Below, piece after piece: positions 37,601-49,780 of a stretch of 64,000 nucleotides of DNA. The DNA comes from Rhynochetos jubatus (taxonomy: Eukaryota > Chordata > Aves > Eurypygiformes > Rhynochetidae): positions 40,518,700 to 40,582,699 of the forward strand of contig CM050648.1 in assembly GCA_027574665.1 (NCBI GenBank), in the 5' to 3' direction. The notes under the pieces are model-generated. The model was given only the letters and a program-made list of their open reading frames with translations. It was not told where the DNA came from and made no database searches. The position numbers and the translations under genes are program-made. The stretch's first letter is position 1. Each line of letters begins with the position of its first letter.

Positions 37601-40600
37601 GCTCGCTGACTCTTTTGCTATTATATTTTTAAAAAATTCAGCCAGGCTAATATAGAAGGTGGCAGTTGATTGCTAGCTTTGCTCCACAAGTTTTCCTTCA
37701 CATTTTAAATGGGATTTGCTCCAGCCATGCTTGAACCTCTTCTGCATTGATTTTCCATTTCTCTTGCTAAAGAGAAAACAGTGACACAAATGTAATTATA
37801 AAACAAATTTGAAATTTCCACATGCAAATATTTGCACCAAATATCATTGTGTGTAATAGGGAAACAATGACATGTGATTTATTTAATAAATGATGACTAG
37901 CTAACATTGACCAAAGAGAGGTTATTAAACATAAAACAATTGCAGAAGACATGCAGTGTTTGATCCGCAGTTAAGCAAAATGTAGCCAAAAATGTGGCTA
38001 GTTAATTCTGAGCAACATATGTAGCTGATTGAGAAAAAACCTTTTGTTTGCTTACAGACACTGCACAAACAGAATCTGAAGTTAAGAGGGTTAGGTAAAT
38101 AATTTGTAGTGAATTATTTGCTCAGCAATAATACAGCTTCACTTTTTTCTGTTGTTGTTACCTTTAACATTGCCTCCTTTTCTTCCCTTCTCAATTCTTC
38201 TGGAGAGAGACAAAATTGATAGCTACACAGGAGGAGTAGCTGACAGCTTAATGAACAATTATTAGGGTCTGAGGCATATTTTCCAACAGTTGTTCATGAA
38301 GAGATGGGTGGTGTAATCCACTGCAGTGTTTAAGTGGAGTCTCTTTTGTCAGCACCTGCTATTAGAGAGTGTAACACTCAGTGGGACTAGAGTGTTTGCA
38401 TCTATTTTTAGGGAATTTGCAGTTGTAGGTGACTGGAAGCAAGCTGCAGCACAAGGGTGACCTCACTTTCTGTCTCAGAGGATACAGACAAGCTATGAAC
38501 TGTTTGGATGAACTAAGATTGTACATGTTTCAGGCAAGTTTTTTGAAGTTAAATACCATCTCAGTAAATTAGTTCTCTATTCATTTAAAAACAATGGAAA
38601 ATAATGATGGTGGAACTGTACAAGATTTACAAAATATCTAAGAGCAAATATTGAGAGAATCTCAGAGGTCATTTGAGTAACTTAAACCTGTTCTCTACCC
38701 ATGAATCATCAAAGCATCAGAGGAAAGTGGGGATTCTTCTCGTTTTTTGAGCCACAGTTGGTAAGGATTTGCTGTTAAGAGCTGGGAAGTATAGGTCCAT
38801 TTTTTCAGTCAGCCCAGGTAGTTAGAGCTTCATGATTAATTGTGATTGTTATTGTAAGCCAAAAGGGCAGAGATTGTTTTTTCTTATATAGTCCCATTTA
38901 TTCATCCTATTGAGTAGCCTGATTTACAAGATTGTACTGGTTTGGGTGGCACTAATGGAAGTTGTGTGCTGTCAGGACTGTAACCTGTTAGCCTACAAAA
39001 TTATTATGGAGATGCATTTATCTTGGTCAAGCTAATTTTGTGACTGCTGCTAAAACCCTCAAAAGAACATAAAATCAATATCCTATGTAGCTATGTGTAA
39101 GGTCCATGTGAAACTTTTATAATAAACTTCATCTAAGGCAAAGGCAATTTCTCTGGAAAGATAAAATTTATGAGGTTTTTACCTTACTTTACAGTCCTCT
39201 GTTAATACTCAGAGGATACTCAATAGAAGACTCAATGAGATGATCTGCATTGATTTTGGCAAGGTAGACTGCAGTAGTCACAATTATGCTGTGGAGTTTA
39301 TAATGTATCTCCAATCAAGAGCAATCAGACCTCTGAGTATGATTTTCAGAATTAACAGCACAGGAAAATCTGTTAGAAGTACCAGCTAGGAAACCTATTC
39401 AGCTGCAGCAAAAAGAAAATAGCATCAATATTGAGCTGCATGATCACCTTACCTCTAGTGAACTTTAGCTAAAGGAACCAATGTTGTCTATAATTAGAGT
39501 TAGCTGTAAATTTTACTTTGTTTGCATTTAAATAACATTATACTAATCTTTTGATAATATATATTTTAAAAGGCAAGTTCTAGCAATTTTATAAATAATT
39601 TTCTTAGGCCCAATGTTTATACTTTGAGATAATGAGCAATTTTAGTGTATCATTTTTTAAATAGCATCTTTAGGAAGTATACTTCCAATAAAATGCATTA
39701 TTTTTCCTCTAGTAAGGGAACAGCGGTGCATTTTTCTTGGATTAGGAATAAAATCAAAATAAATAGGATGTATGGATGTTACAAGAAATGTCATCCTGCC
39801 AAAATATAAGTTAATATTCAGCATCACAGTGACCAAGTTGTCAGTTTGTATGAAACAGTGCTTCGCATAAAAGGCACTGTTTGGAAATAACACTGTACCA
39901 ATTATAAAAGACAGAAACAGAGTCCTGTCATCTCATGATTTGAAATATTAATGCTTTAGCTCAAATACATGAAGAAATGCTAGCTAGTGCAGCAACAATT
40001 AGAACTCAAAATACAGATAGCACTTAAGAAATAAAATCTTAAGGTGTACCAGGTTTTGTCAAGATTGGTACATACGAAGTAATTGACAACAGTGAGTCAG
40101 AAGAGAATAAATGGACAGGACTGTCCTTTGTATAGCCAAATAGAGTACCAGGACATTTTTATTGACATGGTATACCTTCTATTTTTTGTTCCTCCCCCAA
40201 AAGTCTTACTTACCTAATTCTGTTCTTTTTAACCTTGTCTGAACTGGAGCTGAAACGTTTATAGTAATTTTTAGTTTTGTGACAGCAGTAACGTGAGGTG
40301 TGGTTTAACTCAGTATCATAAGTATTTTGTGGTCACAGGGGAAAAGCTAAAAATATCACTGGAGAATTTATAATCCTAATTCATGGTGCAGTCTCTTTCT
40401 CAGCTTTCTGATAGTATGTACTTTAATTTCAGTAATATATTCCATATTCAGCAAAACAGCATTACATAAGTACAGAAGGGAAGTTTCACCTTCATCTTCT
40501 CTTGTGTCAGTGTTTAATTTTAACCATTTTAACTGATATTAATACTACTTAGCTTTTTATGTGTGGAGTGAATATTTTTGCAAGCCTCTTGAGAGATAGA

Positions 40601-43600
40601 AAAGCACTCTTAATCTCATCTTACACCAAAATCCTGATTCATAGAGATGCTGCGATACTTGCCTGAGGTTACATATCAAGGATGAAATCTAGCAAAATAT
40701 GTAAAAATGTGCCCAAGTACAACAATGCTGAAGTCAGAGACAGATCCAGATTTTAAGAACTGATCACCAGGAGAATATGATCTCCCTTTAGGTGCTTCAG
40801 GAATGGATGGTTGTAGCCTGGTACCGTATTGACATGCAAAAGTTGGACATGGAAGTTTAAAAAAATAGTATTCTTGACCAAAGACAGTTTCAATTGAATG
40901 GGTTAGAAATGCAAACTTAAGTATAAAGGTGGTCCAGATGCAAGTCAAGTATATCTCAATGGTTTTGCTTACTGGGTTCTAAAAGTGTTTTCTTGTAATT
41001 CTCTCTTCAAACTGGGGTGCAGGGCTGCTGACACAATTATGATGGAACAAGGTTTAACAGGGGGAAATTGGGCCAGGAAGACAGCACTGAAGGTCCATGA
41101 AGGTCCATGAGGAACAACCATGACCTTCATTGCCCAGAACATCTTCAATGCATCTTCTTGAATATTTCATCTTCAGTAGTTTCAGCTCTGCAAAGGTCAA
41201 AACAAAGCCTTGGATCTGGACTTCACTGCACTAAATGCAAATACCCAAATTCACACTGTAGTCGGTGTATTTTCTTCCCTTTTTCAATAATTCTGTGTAG
41301 CTATGCTTTCTCCTTGACATGTCTTCAATAACCCATTTATGGGGTCCTTCAGGATCACAAGGCACAAGACACATTTATGTCTAAAAGTCAATGAATCGAT
41401 CTCCTCTGTTTACTTTATTTACAAATTGATCTTCATTTTTTACTGGTGAAAAGAGGTTTGGGGATCTGAAGAGATGTCTCAGACCTACAGCAAACATCCA
41501 GAAGTCACACCAAGAAGGTCAAGAAAGAAGACAATATTTTATAAGAACAAATAATTGAAGTGTAATAAGTGTCAGTTGACGAAACTGATTAGGATTTTCT
41601 TCTTGGTATGATCTGACAATCTTCCTGCAGATATTTGTTATTTTAGGCTATTCATCCAAGGGCAAACAGTGAACTAAATTTAGTAATGTAATTCCTTATC
41701 TCTATCAGCACTCCATTAGGACTGTAGTCATGCTCTACACATGCAACTTCTATTTTCCTGATAACAGTTTTTAAGAAACCTTTATGTTTTTTTCCCTAGG
41801 TCATGAACATTTGCGTAATAGTTGCATTTAATTAAAGAACTTCTTAAAAAAGGAATAAGTGTTCAATACTTACATTTTATTTTTAATTTAATTTTTTGGT
41901 AAGTTTACATGGTCCTGATGTTTAGATGTGTCATGTCTTATATGGTTTTTACTTTATTTTAAAACCTTCCTTAGTTGTGTTTAAGAATATTTTAGGACTT
42001 GTCTGATCTACCAAAAGTATTTGGCTATTTGGGGTTACAGGTGGTCATTCTTAGATAAATGCTAAAGGTCATTATGGATATTAATTATGAATTTTGGACC
42101 CAGTATCTCAGGTGATTGCTCTCTCATCATGTGCCTGCAGTTGCATAGCCTTCGCGGCTGCAATGAGTCAAGGTGAAACCATGAAATATCTCCAGGAGAC
42201 ACCCCTTATCCTCTTCTGTCTCAATAATGAGATGGTGCCTTCTGGCTTCAAAATTACAGAGGAGTTTCTGTGTGATTTTGACTGTTTGGCGACAGCAGCA
42301 TTGGTGGAAAGAGATGCTCATGCACAATCTAAGTTCAGATGTTTGCTAAGGGTAAATGTTAGAAGTACACTTTCACCTTGGAAGTCTCATCCCTGAAAAT
42401 CTCATCAGAAAATTGTTAGCCCAAATCTCCACATTTATTTTCTTTGTTTTCCTCTTTTGAATTCAGAAATTCAGCCTTAAAGGTACTTCATGCACATGGT
42501 AAAACCTTACAAGGTGTGATTTCCTAAGGTATTCCTGCTCCTTTTGTATCAGACTAAACGTTGATGACTGGCTGCATTACCCACAGAAATTGCCATTTGA
42601 TCATTGACAGGCACTGTTGAAGCATTATCGTAATTACAAAATGATTCCATGACAATATTATTACGGAGAAGTAGAAACCATTGATTTATTTAGCACTTCA
42701 TTGAGTTTTATCCAAGTTAGAATCAGATGTGCAATAATTCACTATAACACCACTGGGGACTTGCACAAGACCTACTTTTGTCCAATTGTTCTGCCAAGAA
42801 ATAGAATTCCTAGTTAAAATGGACTGAAATAAAATGTAAAAGTAGGTTAAAAAAATGGCTCATATCTTTCTCTTCTTGTCAGTTTTCCTGATCTTTTTCA
42901 AAGTCTTTTGAATCCCTCTCACTCCCTCCTGATCTGTTCACCTGTTTTTTATCCTTTTACCTGGTCCTACTCTTGCCATAAGTAATAGATTTTTCTCTGC
43001 AAAAGTGTGTGGGACCAACAACATGTAACTCTGTGCAAACTTATCATGAGAACAGACACTCAAGTGAGCTGGAAATTTTGCAAGTTAATATGTAAATTCA
43101 GCTCACATGGCATTGTCCTAGGTATTGAACTACTACTAAGGTTCTGCTGGAAGCTCCAGAAATGGTCAGTTCGGAGGGCAATACTTCATTCTTTAAGCCA
43201 GTAAGTCAGCTCTGCTTTTGCTGATCTTCATAATGGAAAGAACATGTCTTCTAAAAGAGAAGACATGGGGTAGGTTGGCAAAAGGAAGACGACTGAAGGG
43301 GTACAGAGCAAGCAAGGGCACAGCGTATCAAAAGAGGTAATTGCGACTTCATTCCTGGAATGGAGGAAATCCTCAGACTGGTTTCTAACTGACATTTCCA
43401 GTTTGGACTGATCTTTTATAGTCCCTTATGTCTACAGTCATGCTCTGATTGTGAAGAGGTAAGGTGAAACCTTTGCCTACTCCTAAAGCTACCACGACCT
43501 TTGAAATGGTGCTCTTTTATTCCCTCACACTATGTTGGCAAGGGCAAAGATGAATATTGCTGCATAGGCTCAGGTGAAAATTCAACTTTCTTGGGGGAGG

Positions 43601-43719
43601 GGCAACATTCAATAGGACTGTCATGGAGAGTGTTTACCCCATGGGCCAGGGTTGATATCCAGCGTGGTGAGTCAAGCGGAGTGGCTCTCTGGAAGATCTT
43701 ACTGAATGAAGGGGTCACA
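34610..43719. other. Unique noncoding DNA
   Basis: No exon or mobile element is supported. The two largest open frames, 36964-37302 (112 codons) and 42094-42396 (100 codons), both plus, have no recognisable domain and no good splice pair. A T/G-rich simple stretch lies at 36685-36718. A small direct repeat (AAGGTCCATG twice) lies at about 41090-41109. Confidence 0.5.
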
Positions 43720-44110
43720 GCCTAGGGGTATGGTAATCACTAGAGGATGCAGGGGAAGAGCACTTCGGGATTGCATAAGGTGTACTATGGGTTGTTTAGA
43801 GGAGGAGCTAAAGGCAGGGAAAGGGAGGGATCTACATGGTCTGGGGAGAAACAAACATGGGAAACTAGAGGCATAAGGAGATAAAAGGAGTCTGGTTGGG
43901 TGAGAGAAGGTTCCCTGTCAGTACGCTTGCTCTGTGCATGATCAGTGCTATCTGCCTTGACTTCTCATTAACTCTTAAATATTTTCCTGGGTGAGGGACT
44001 CCCTATTCAGTGTGTGTGTATGGGAGCATGAGTGTCAGACAACAGATTCAGACCATGAGTCAGGGGGTGTGTGTGTCCATGCTGCCAGTGATCGGAGAGG
44101 GTGAGCATTT
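43720..44110 (+). mobile_element. Probable endogenous retrovirus LTR remnant, limits uncertain
   Basis: A G-rich segment contains a TATA-like ATAAAAG (43881-43887). It is followed by a CAGTACGCTTGCTCTGTGC block, CATTAACTCTTAAATATTTT, a GGGTGAGGGACTCCC segment and a G/T-rich tail with GTCAGACAACAGATTC. This order (promoter, R-like block, decayed polyadenylation region, GT-rich U5) resembles another class of avian LTR and is unlike the AT-rich unique DNA around it. Terminal TG and CA and a target duplication could not be placed, so the limits are guesses. It may extend left to about 43500. Confidence 0.4.
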
Positions 44111-44121
44111 GTAGGTCAGGG

Positions 44122-44135
44122 CATGATCACTAGTG
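44122..44135. repeat. Short perfect palindrome
   Basis: The segment contains ATCACTAGTGAT, a 12-base perfect palindrome, between the LTR-like remnant and the CR1 element. Possibly chance. Confidence 0.5.
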
Positions 44136-44180
44136 ATATTTACGTGTAAGTATATGTATGTGCATACACACAAACATGCA

Positions 44181-44542
44181 AATAAGGCTCCAGGGAGGCC
44201 TCATTTCTCTCTACAACTACCTGAAAGGAAGTTGTAGTGAGGTGAGTGTCAGTCTCTTCTCCCAAGTAACAAGCAATAGGACAGGAGGAAACAGCTTCAC
44301 ATTGTGCAAAGGGAGGTTTAGTTTTAATATTAGGAAAAATTTCTTCACTGAAAGGGTTGTCAGGCATTGGAACAGGCTGCCCAGGAAGCTGTTGAGTCAC
44401 CATCCCTGGAGATATTCAAAATACATGTAGATGTGACACTTAGGGACACAGTTTAGTGGTGGACTCTGAAGTGTTAGGTTTACAGTTGGACTTTATGATC
44501 TTAAAGGTCTTTTCCAACCAAAATGATTATATGATTCTATGA
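44181..44542 (+). mobile_element. CR1 LINE 3' end, plus strand, 5'-truncated
   Basis: About 360 bases match the familiar avian CR1 3' region closely. Landmarks are TTAGGAAAAATTTCTTCACT, GAAAGGGTTGTCAGGCATTG, GAACAGGCTGCCCAGGAAGC, GAGTCACCATCCCTGGAGAT, GATCTTAAAGGTCTTTTCCA and the terminal ATGATTCTATGA. One frame still reads the ORF2 C-terminal motif ([18 protein letters not shown]), but a shift after it removes the end. It is a dead fragment lacking endonuclease and reverse transcriptase. It has clearly diverged less than the ancient CR1 piece that follows. Confidence 0.97.
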
Positions 44543-44794
44543 CTAGAAAATAGAAAACATACCTTCTGTACTTAAAATTGAAAAGAAAATGACCTGGATC
44601 ACCACACGTTTCTCAGTTTAGCAGTTACTTTATTCCAGCTACGGAAATAACATTTTGAAGAAGACACTCCTTTAAGACCATGGTAATAAGTAGAGATGAG
44701 TTTATAATGAAATATAAATTTACCAAAGATACATTTTGTCAGACTAAACTGGCACCTTTTCCTTTTTTAAATAACAGAAAGATCTCAGTAAGAT
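44543..44794. other. Unique spacer between two CR1 fragments
   Basis: About 250 bases with no repeat recognised. It could be host DNA or a highly decayed upstream part of the ancient CR1. Confidence 0.5.
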
Positions 44795-45410
44795 CAATGC
44801 AATAAAGTATTTGATGTGGTACAATATGGAAAATTATTACTTACATTAGCACAGGCAGACTGGAAATATCCTAAGATGGCTAAGGAGCTGGCTACAGGAA
44901 GGAGGACAACAGACTGATGGTGAAAAGAATACATTAACCAGAGGGAAATTGTCAATGGAAGGACCATCAGGTCAGTGCAGTGTTCCATAAAATTTCACGA
45001 AAGACATTGGCACAAAGGAGGTGGCTGATGGAATCTGCTGGCAAAGGTAAGAAGTGTTAGAAAGAATCAGAGGATCCCCAGTATTTGAATAACAGCAATG
45101 GGATATGTGGAAATGGCTGAAGGAAGGACTTGATGAATTACTTTACCATAGGATGTTTCTCAGTTGCCAAAATTGTGTAACATAAGCCAACTAATCAAAT
45201 AAATAGAAGAGATGCATTTGTAACATAGTACAGGAGGTGTTTGCAGTAGAAATAAAAATCTGTCACTGGCTCTCCATGAAGCACTGGTTGCAAGAGATCT
45301 AACATATAGGGTGGTCTAGCACAAAAAAGTGGTAAAAGCTAGAAAAGGTGCAGAGGGCAGCAACCAGGCCAATGAGAGGAACAGACAGTCTTTCTCAGAA
45401 GTGAACTGTA
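44795..45410 (+). pseudogene. Ancient CR1-type reverse transcriptase (ORF2) remnant
   Basis: Several blocks match, in the right order, the ORF2 of an old CR1 lineage shared with turtles and crocodilians. AATAAAGTATTTGATGTGGT (44801-44820) corresponds to the AFD-type motif with the first catalytic Asp region. CTAAGATGGCTAAGGAGCTG with GGCTACAGGAAGGAGGACAA (from 44870) corresponds to the RW-x-x-x-WL-x-GR segment. TTGGCACAAAGGAGGTGGC lies near 45007. GTAGAAATAAAAATC with GAAGCACTGGTTGCAAGAGA falls near 45245-45297. AGGTGCAGAGGGCAGCAACC lies near 45345-45364. The reading frame is broken many times and large parts are deleted, including the YADD region, so it cannot encode an enzyme. Identification is from memory of the consensus. 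Confidence 0.7.
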
Positions 45411-47891
45411 CAGTTTTTTCCTAGGGGGCTGTCATGCTTTAATAATTATATGAAAAGAATCTGGACTTTTAAACAAGATGAAATAAAAAAGTTAAAGTAT
45501 TGATAAAATGTGGCAATTTAGCACATGCTTTTCATCTTCTTCAGATTGAATTCACCCATATGCAGACTGTAAAACAGCTACAGAAAAGCTGCACAGTGAT
45601 AAATCTCCTACAACATACACAGCTTGTCTTATGCAGAAGAATTTGAATGAATTCTGGCATTTTTCAGAGATTTCTCCTGACTTGAAAAAAAAAACCTATT
45701 AATTTGTAACTGCCCTCTGTACTCATCTTTGGCTGTTTGGAAGCACCCAGTACTCTAATATTTAGGCATGGTGTTTTCATTTAGAGATAAAGGTGAAAGA
45801 AAGCAGGGGGGAGAGAAAAAATCCCCAAAGGACTGAATTTTGAAAGGTTAATTCCAAGTACTGAGGGTATAGTGTCCAAAATCATAGAATCTATTTGACT
45901 GTATCTGATATTATCCTTCTTTATAGCTGACAAATGTTAACATTAAAAAAATGAAAATGCCCTCTAGTTCTCTTCCCTTAATCTTAACACTGGATGACTG
46001 CTCCACTACATTAATACTTGCTCTGACTGTTCTTTTGACTCCCTTGGTGATTTGATCCATAAATCGCTCCTCTCTGGAGCCCAACAAAAATTACATATTT
46101 ATTTTTCTACCAGGAGTTTATGTTCCTGAATTTTCAATGTGTTTTCCTGCTATAGAGATACAGTGCTTCTGTTTTACTTAGTGCCTTATTTCTTGTGTGC
46201 AAAACTTCTACAGTGATGGGTCATCATCTCATATGGGGAAAATAGTGACATTTTCAAAATGTATATTAAAAACAGTTGAACATCCAATTTGCAGATTTTC
46301 TATGATTCTGAGACACATTTGTTTCAAATAAACTATCGACAGGTCTTCTAGAAACACACATAAATGACATCTTTTCAAATCACTGTGCTTTTTTTTTTTT
46401 TCAGTAAACAAAAAAGAACTACAAGGTTATGGCTCTATAATCTGGTATTAAATCAAAGTAGTGCATCAACCCACACAGCGTAAGAGAGCACCACTGGGAG
46501 ATGTCTACCACTGATCTCCCTGCCTTGGAAGGCTTAAGATTACATAAACGCGTTCTCTTTCATTTAACCTACTCAAAGACTGTCTCTTTGAATCAAAACT
46601 CATGTTGGCCACTCCAAATTATCAAGACACAACTTATCTACAATAGACTGCTCCAAAAGATTACTGACAAATTATAAGCAATTTCAGCTGCCTGTAAATG
46701 TTTCCTGTGGATCATTTTGACTGACCTTGAGATCAACCTTAAGCAATTTGGTTATTTGTCTTTCCTATATTTCCCTAGTGGATATGAATATCAGTTGTAT
46801 AAAAAATGATGGATGGTGGCAATTTCCTATTAATTGCTACAGAAAAAAGAAATCCTAGCACCTCTGATGGGTAGCACTGACCACAGAGAAAGAGGAACTG
46901 TATTTCAGGTGAATATTTTCTCTGGCAATTTTTGGGTAAACAAGTCTTGAATGATGCCTTTGAATAGTTGTGAAAATGTGTCATTGGCAATTGTCCTAGA
47001 ATTACAAACAGAGTAAGGGAAAGATGAAGTCACTTATTCAACAGAAGTAACTGCCAGAAAGAAGGAAGAAAATATGCTGTTTCTTTTTCCACTTACAGTT
47101 TATCTACTACAGGGAAGCTGAGTCAGTGATCTAAGCCTATCAGGCTTAGTGAGTATTCCAGTTTCAGAATATTGACAGATATATGATCATCTTATGTATA
47201 ACTATCGTATTTCAGTGGCTACACTTTTACTATCTAATTGCATTTTCAAACAGTTCTGGAAACTTCAAAAGTGAAACAAATGAAAATGCAGTATTTCCAC
47301 TGAACAGCAAATAAGCCCCAGTGATATTCAATTTCCAAATCTGATATTTGAGTCGTCTTTATTGAAAAAACTTATGTAAACAGTTGTCACCTGGTATTTA
47401 CACATTTCTTGACACACAATAAATGTTCTTACATTCTTACTAAAATGAAATTAGATGCTATCATACAGAAGAACAAGAAGTTAGTATTCTCATACTAAAT
47501 TCTTTAACCTGTGTATTACTTACTATTTTCTGGAGTGGATTCATTAGTTCAGGGATTTATAACAGCTAACCTTCAGAATCTGTCACAAATCAGAATAAGG
47601 GTTTACATGATATTTGGCCATTAGTAGCAGTTGTGAACTAAAGCATAAGACATGTTTTCTTTTTTTTTTAACACTCCCATTTCAGCCATATCTTGAGAGT
47701 CCAGTTCACACTAAGGGGTTTTGTGGCCTGAAGGATAAGAAATGAAGACAGCCTGAAGGAATGCGCTTCATGTTGATAGTCTCAGGGACAGCATTTTCAA
47801 GTGTTTTGATGCTCAAAGTTGCAGATAGGCACTTAATAGTATTTAAAAAATGACTCGGTTCCTGCTAGCTGAGATGCTTAAGTGTCTTTTC
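45411..47891. other. Unique AT-rich noncoding DNA
   Basis: No gene or repeat recognised apart from short homopolymers (for example T runs near 46389-46401). Confidence 0.55.
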
Positions 47892-47917
47892 TTTTTTTTT
47901 TTTTTTTTTTTTTTTTT
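47892..47917. repeat. T homopolymer (26)
   Basis: Longest homopolymer in the window. It is followed by AACTCAG, and no retrotransposed sequence was recognised next to it. Read length here may be error-prone. Confidence 0.95.
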
Positions 47918-49623
47918 AACTCAGCTGGGTATCTGTCTGCACTCTATCTCTAGCTTTTCACTACTTTCAAGTGAATTCTGATCAGTGAAAACACATTTTC
48001 ATCTTCTAAGCATCAGTTTTACCCTTTCAAATCCAGCTGTATGTATGAGAGCAAGTTTGGATTCTTCCTTTCCTTCCATCACTAGTAACATAGGCTTTAC
48101 AAGCCCAGAAATGCCCTTTGGCCTAGTTTTGGAACAGAGCGAACACTTTTTACAGTGCTGCTCAAGAAATAAGAGAATCCCAATCATGTTTTGTCTGTGT
48201 TGTTCACCCAGATGAAACCAGAAAAACACACAGGAGCACAAATCTGCTTAGTAACTATTACTCTGAAACATACTTTAATAGAGAAAAGTGAGGTTGACTG
48301 CTTAAAGCAATATAATTCTTTTTAATAAGACATATTTCCTCTCTGTTAATTACTTTGAGAGAGACCTTTAAGAGCTGTCTGTGCTGCTAGATTTTAGGGT
48401 GCCACATTTCCACACAGGCACTGAAATTATGCTGGAAATGCTTTTCCCATTCACAGTAAAGTCAGCACTGAACTTGCATTGTCATTTTTTTAAAGATTTC
48501 TCTCCATCAGTCCTTCAGCTCTTCTATTCTCCTGAACAGAGATTCTCAGGGATTGTTCTCTGCCATGGAGCGTGGATATCTCTGGATTTCACATGGGTCC
48601 CAGAATCCTTTTCAGCACACTTATTTCAGCACTCCCTTTTACAGTATTTTCACAAACTGTAAATCAGAAATAGGAATGAAAGGTCCAGGTGAGTGAGCAG
48701 AAATAAATGACTTACAAGAGGAAAAGACACAGCTGGAATATGGGGTTGATAGCTGAGACAGTTTGGTGTAGGAAAAACACTTGGTTATGAGTAGACAGTC
48801 ATGGGTCGAGTCCAGATTTTACTCAGGACACTCAGTATGTGTAGGGTTGGCCTTGCTTAGCTGACCTTAATTACATTATTTTTTTTTTCTGTGAAATCTA
48901 AATAAGGCTTTTAATAGTTTAGTTTCAAGTAATAAAGTGCCGTTCATGTGTGTAATTTATTACTAAGTACATTAATATTTATAGACAGAGCTGAAATACT
49001 TTAGCCAACATTAGAGAATTTTCTCAGTCAAGAAAATCATCTTTGGTCCAATTTATTTAGCAAGTGAGGAACTGTCTAATAGAAACCCTTTGCATGGTTG
49101 CTGTAGGTCAAGCTAAGCTGATAGAATAATGAAATGAAGTTGAGTTTTACTGCATTCCCATCTCTTTTATAAACCTTTTGGCTCTCATGTCCTGCATAAT
49201 GTTACAAAACAAATCCAAGACAAAACGTATTTCTTGGAATAATAAAATACTATGTAACTTAGAATAATCTTAGAATGCTGATTTTAAAATTCAGTGGGCA
49301 AATTCATTTTTGCTCTCTCTCCACAGTGGTTGGGATTAATTTAGCTGAATATTGTTTTGTTTTGTAAAGAATGTAACTGCGATTTTTCTATATGACTAAG
49401 AGTATGATGGTATGGAAATTTTCTTGCACTCTCCATATGGGTTGTAGGGAATGGATTGGTTCCTATGCATATATCATTCCTTCTTTTGAAGTAGGTCAGC
49501 ATTGACTAAGCAAAGACACAGCATGAAAGGACATTTGTTTCTATGCCTTTAATGTACTGGACAGCGTAGTGGAGCCTGTGAAGGATTTATCAATTTATGG
49601 AGTACAAGTGACCATTAAGTGAA
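47918..49623. other. Unique noncoding DNA
   Basis: Nothing recognised as gene, RNA or mobile element. Confidence 0.55.
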
Positions 49624-49780
49624 CACATAAAAGGTTTCTGTACATTAATTAGATACCTGCAATTAAGTTTAGATAAATATGTCATCTCTTTCTAAAATCG
49701 GAGAAACATTAGAGAAAGACAGCATGTGTCTGTGAATTAAAATGCCATTAGAATGATTATGATTTCAAAAACATTAAAAA
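49624..49780. promoter_or_regulatory. Weak candidate regulatory block with TAAT-core motifs
   Basis: Contains ATTAATTAGATA, CAATTAAG, GAATTAAAATG and ATGATTATGATTTC within 150 bases, a density of homeodomain-type sites seen in conserved noncoding elements. Background AT content makes chance likely. Confidence 0.2.

Noticed and set aside
38936-38960. TGTACTGGTTTGGGTGGC, resembling the first bases of an LTR
   Set aside because: Downstream landmarks (promoter block, polyadenylation signal, terminal AACA) were not found.
42094-42396. 100-codon plus-strand open frame near a CCTGCAG acceptor-like site
   Set aside because: No family resemblance, only a weak donor, and an equally open minus-strand frame over the same bases, which suggests low stop density and not coding.
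45880-45895. AATCATAGAATCTATT, another CR1-tip-like motif
   Set aside because: Too short and without the following CR1 core; likely chance.
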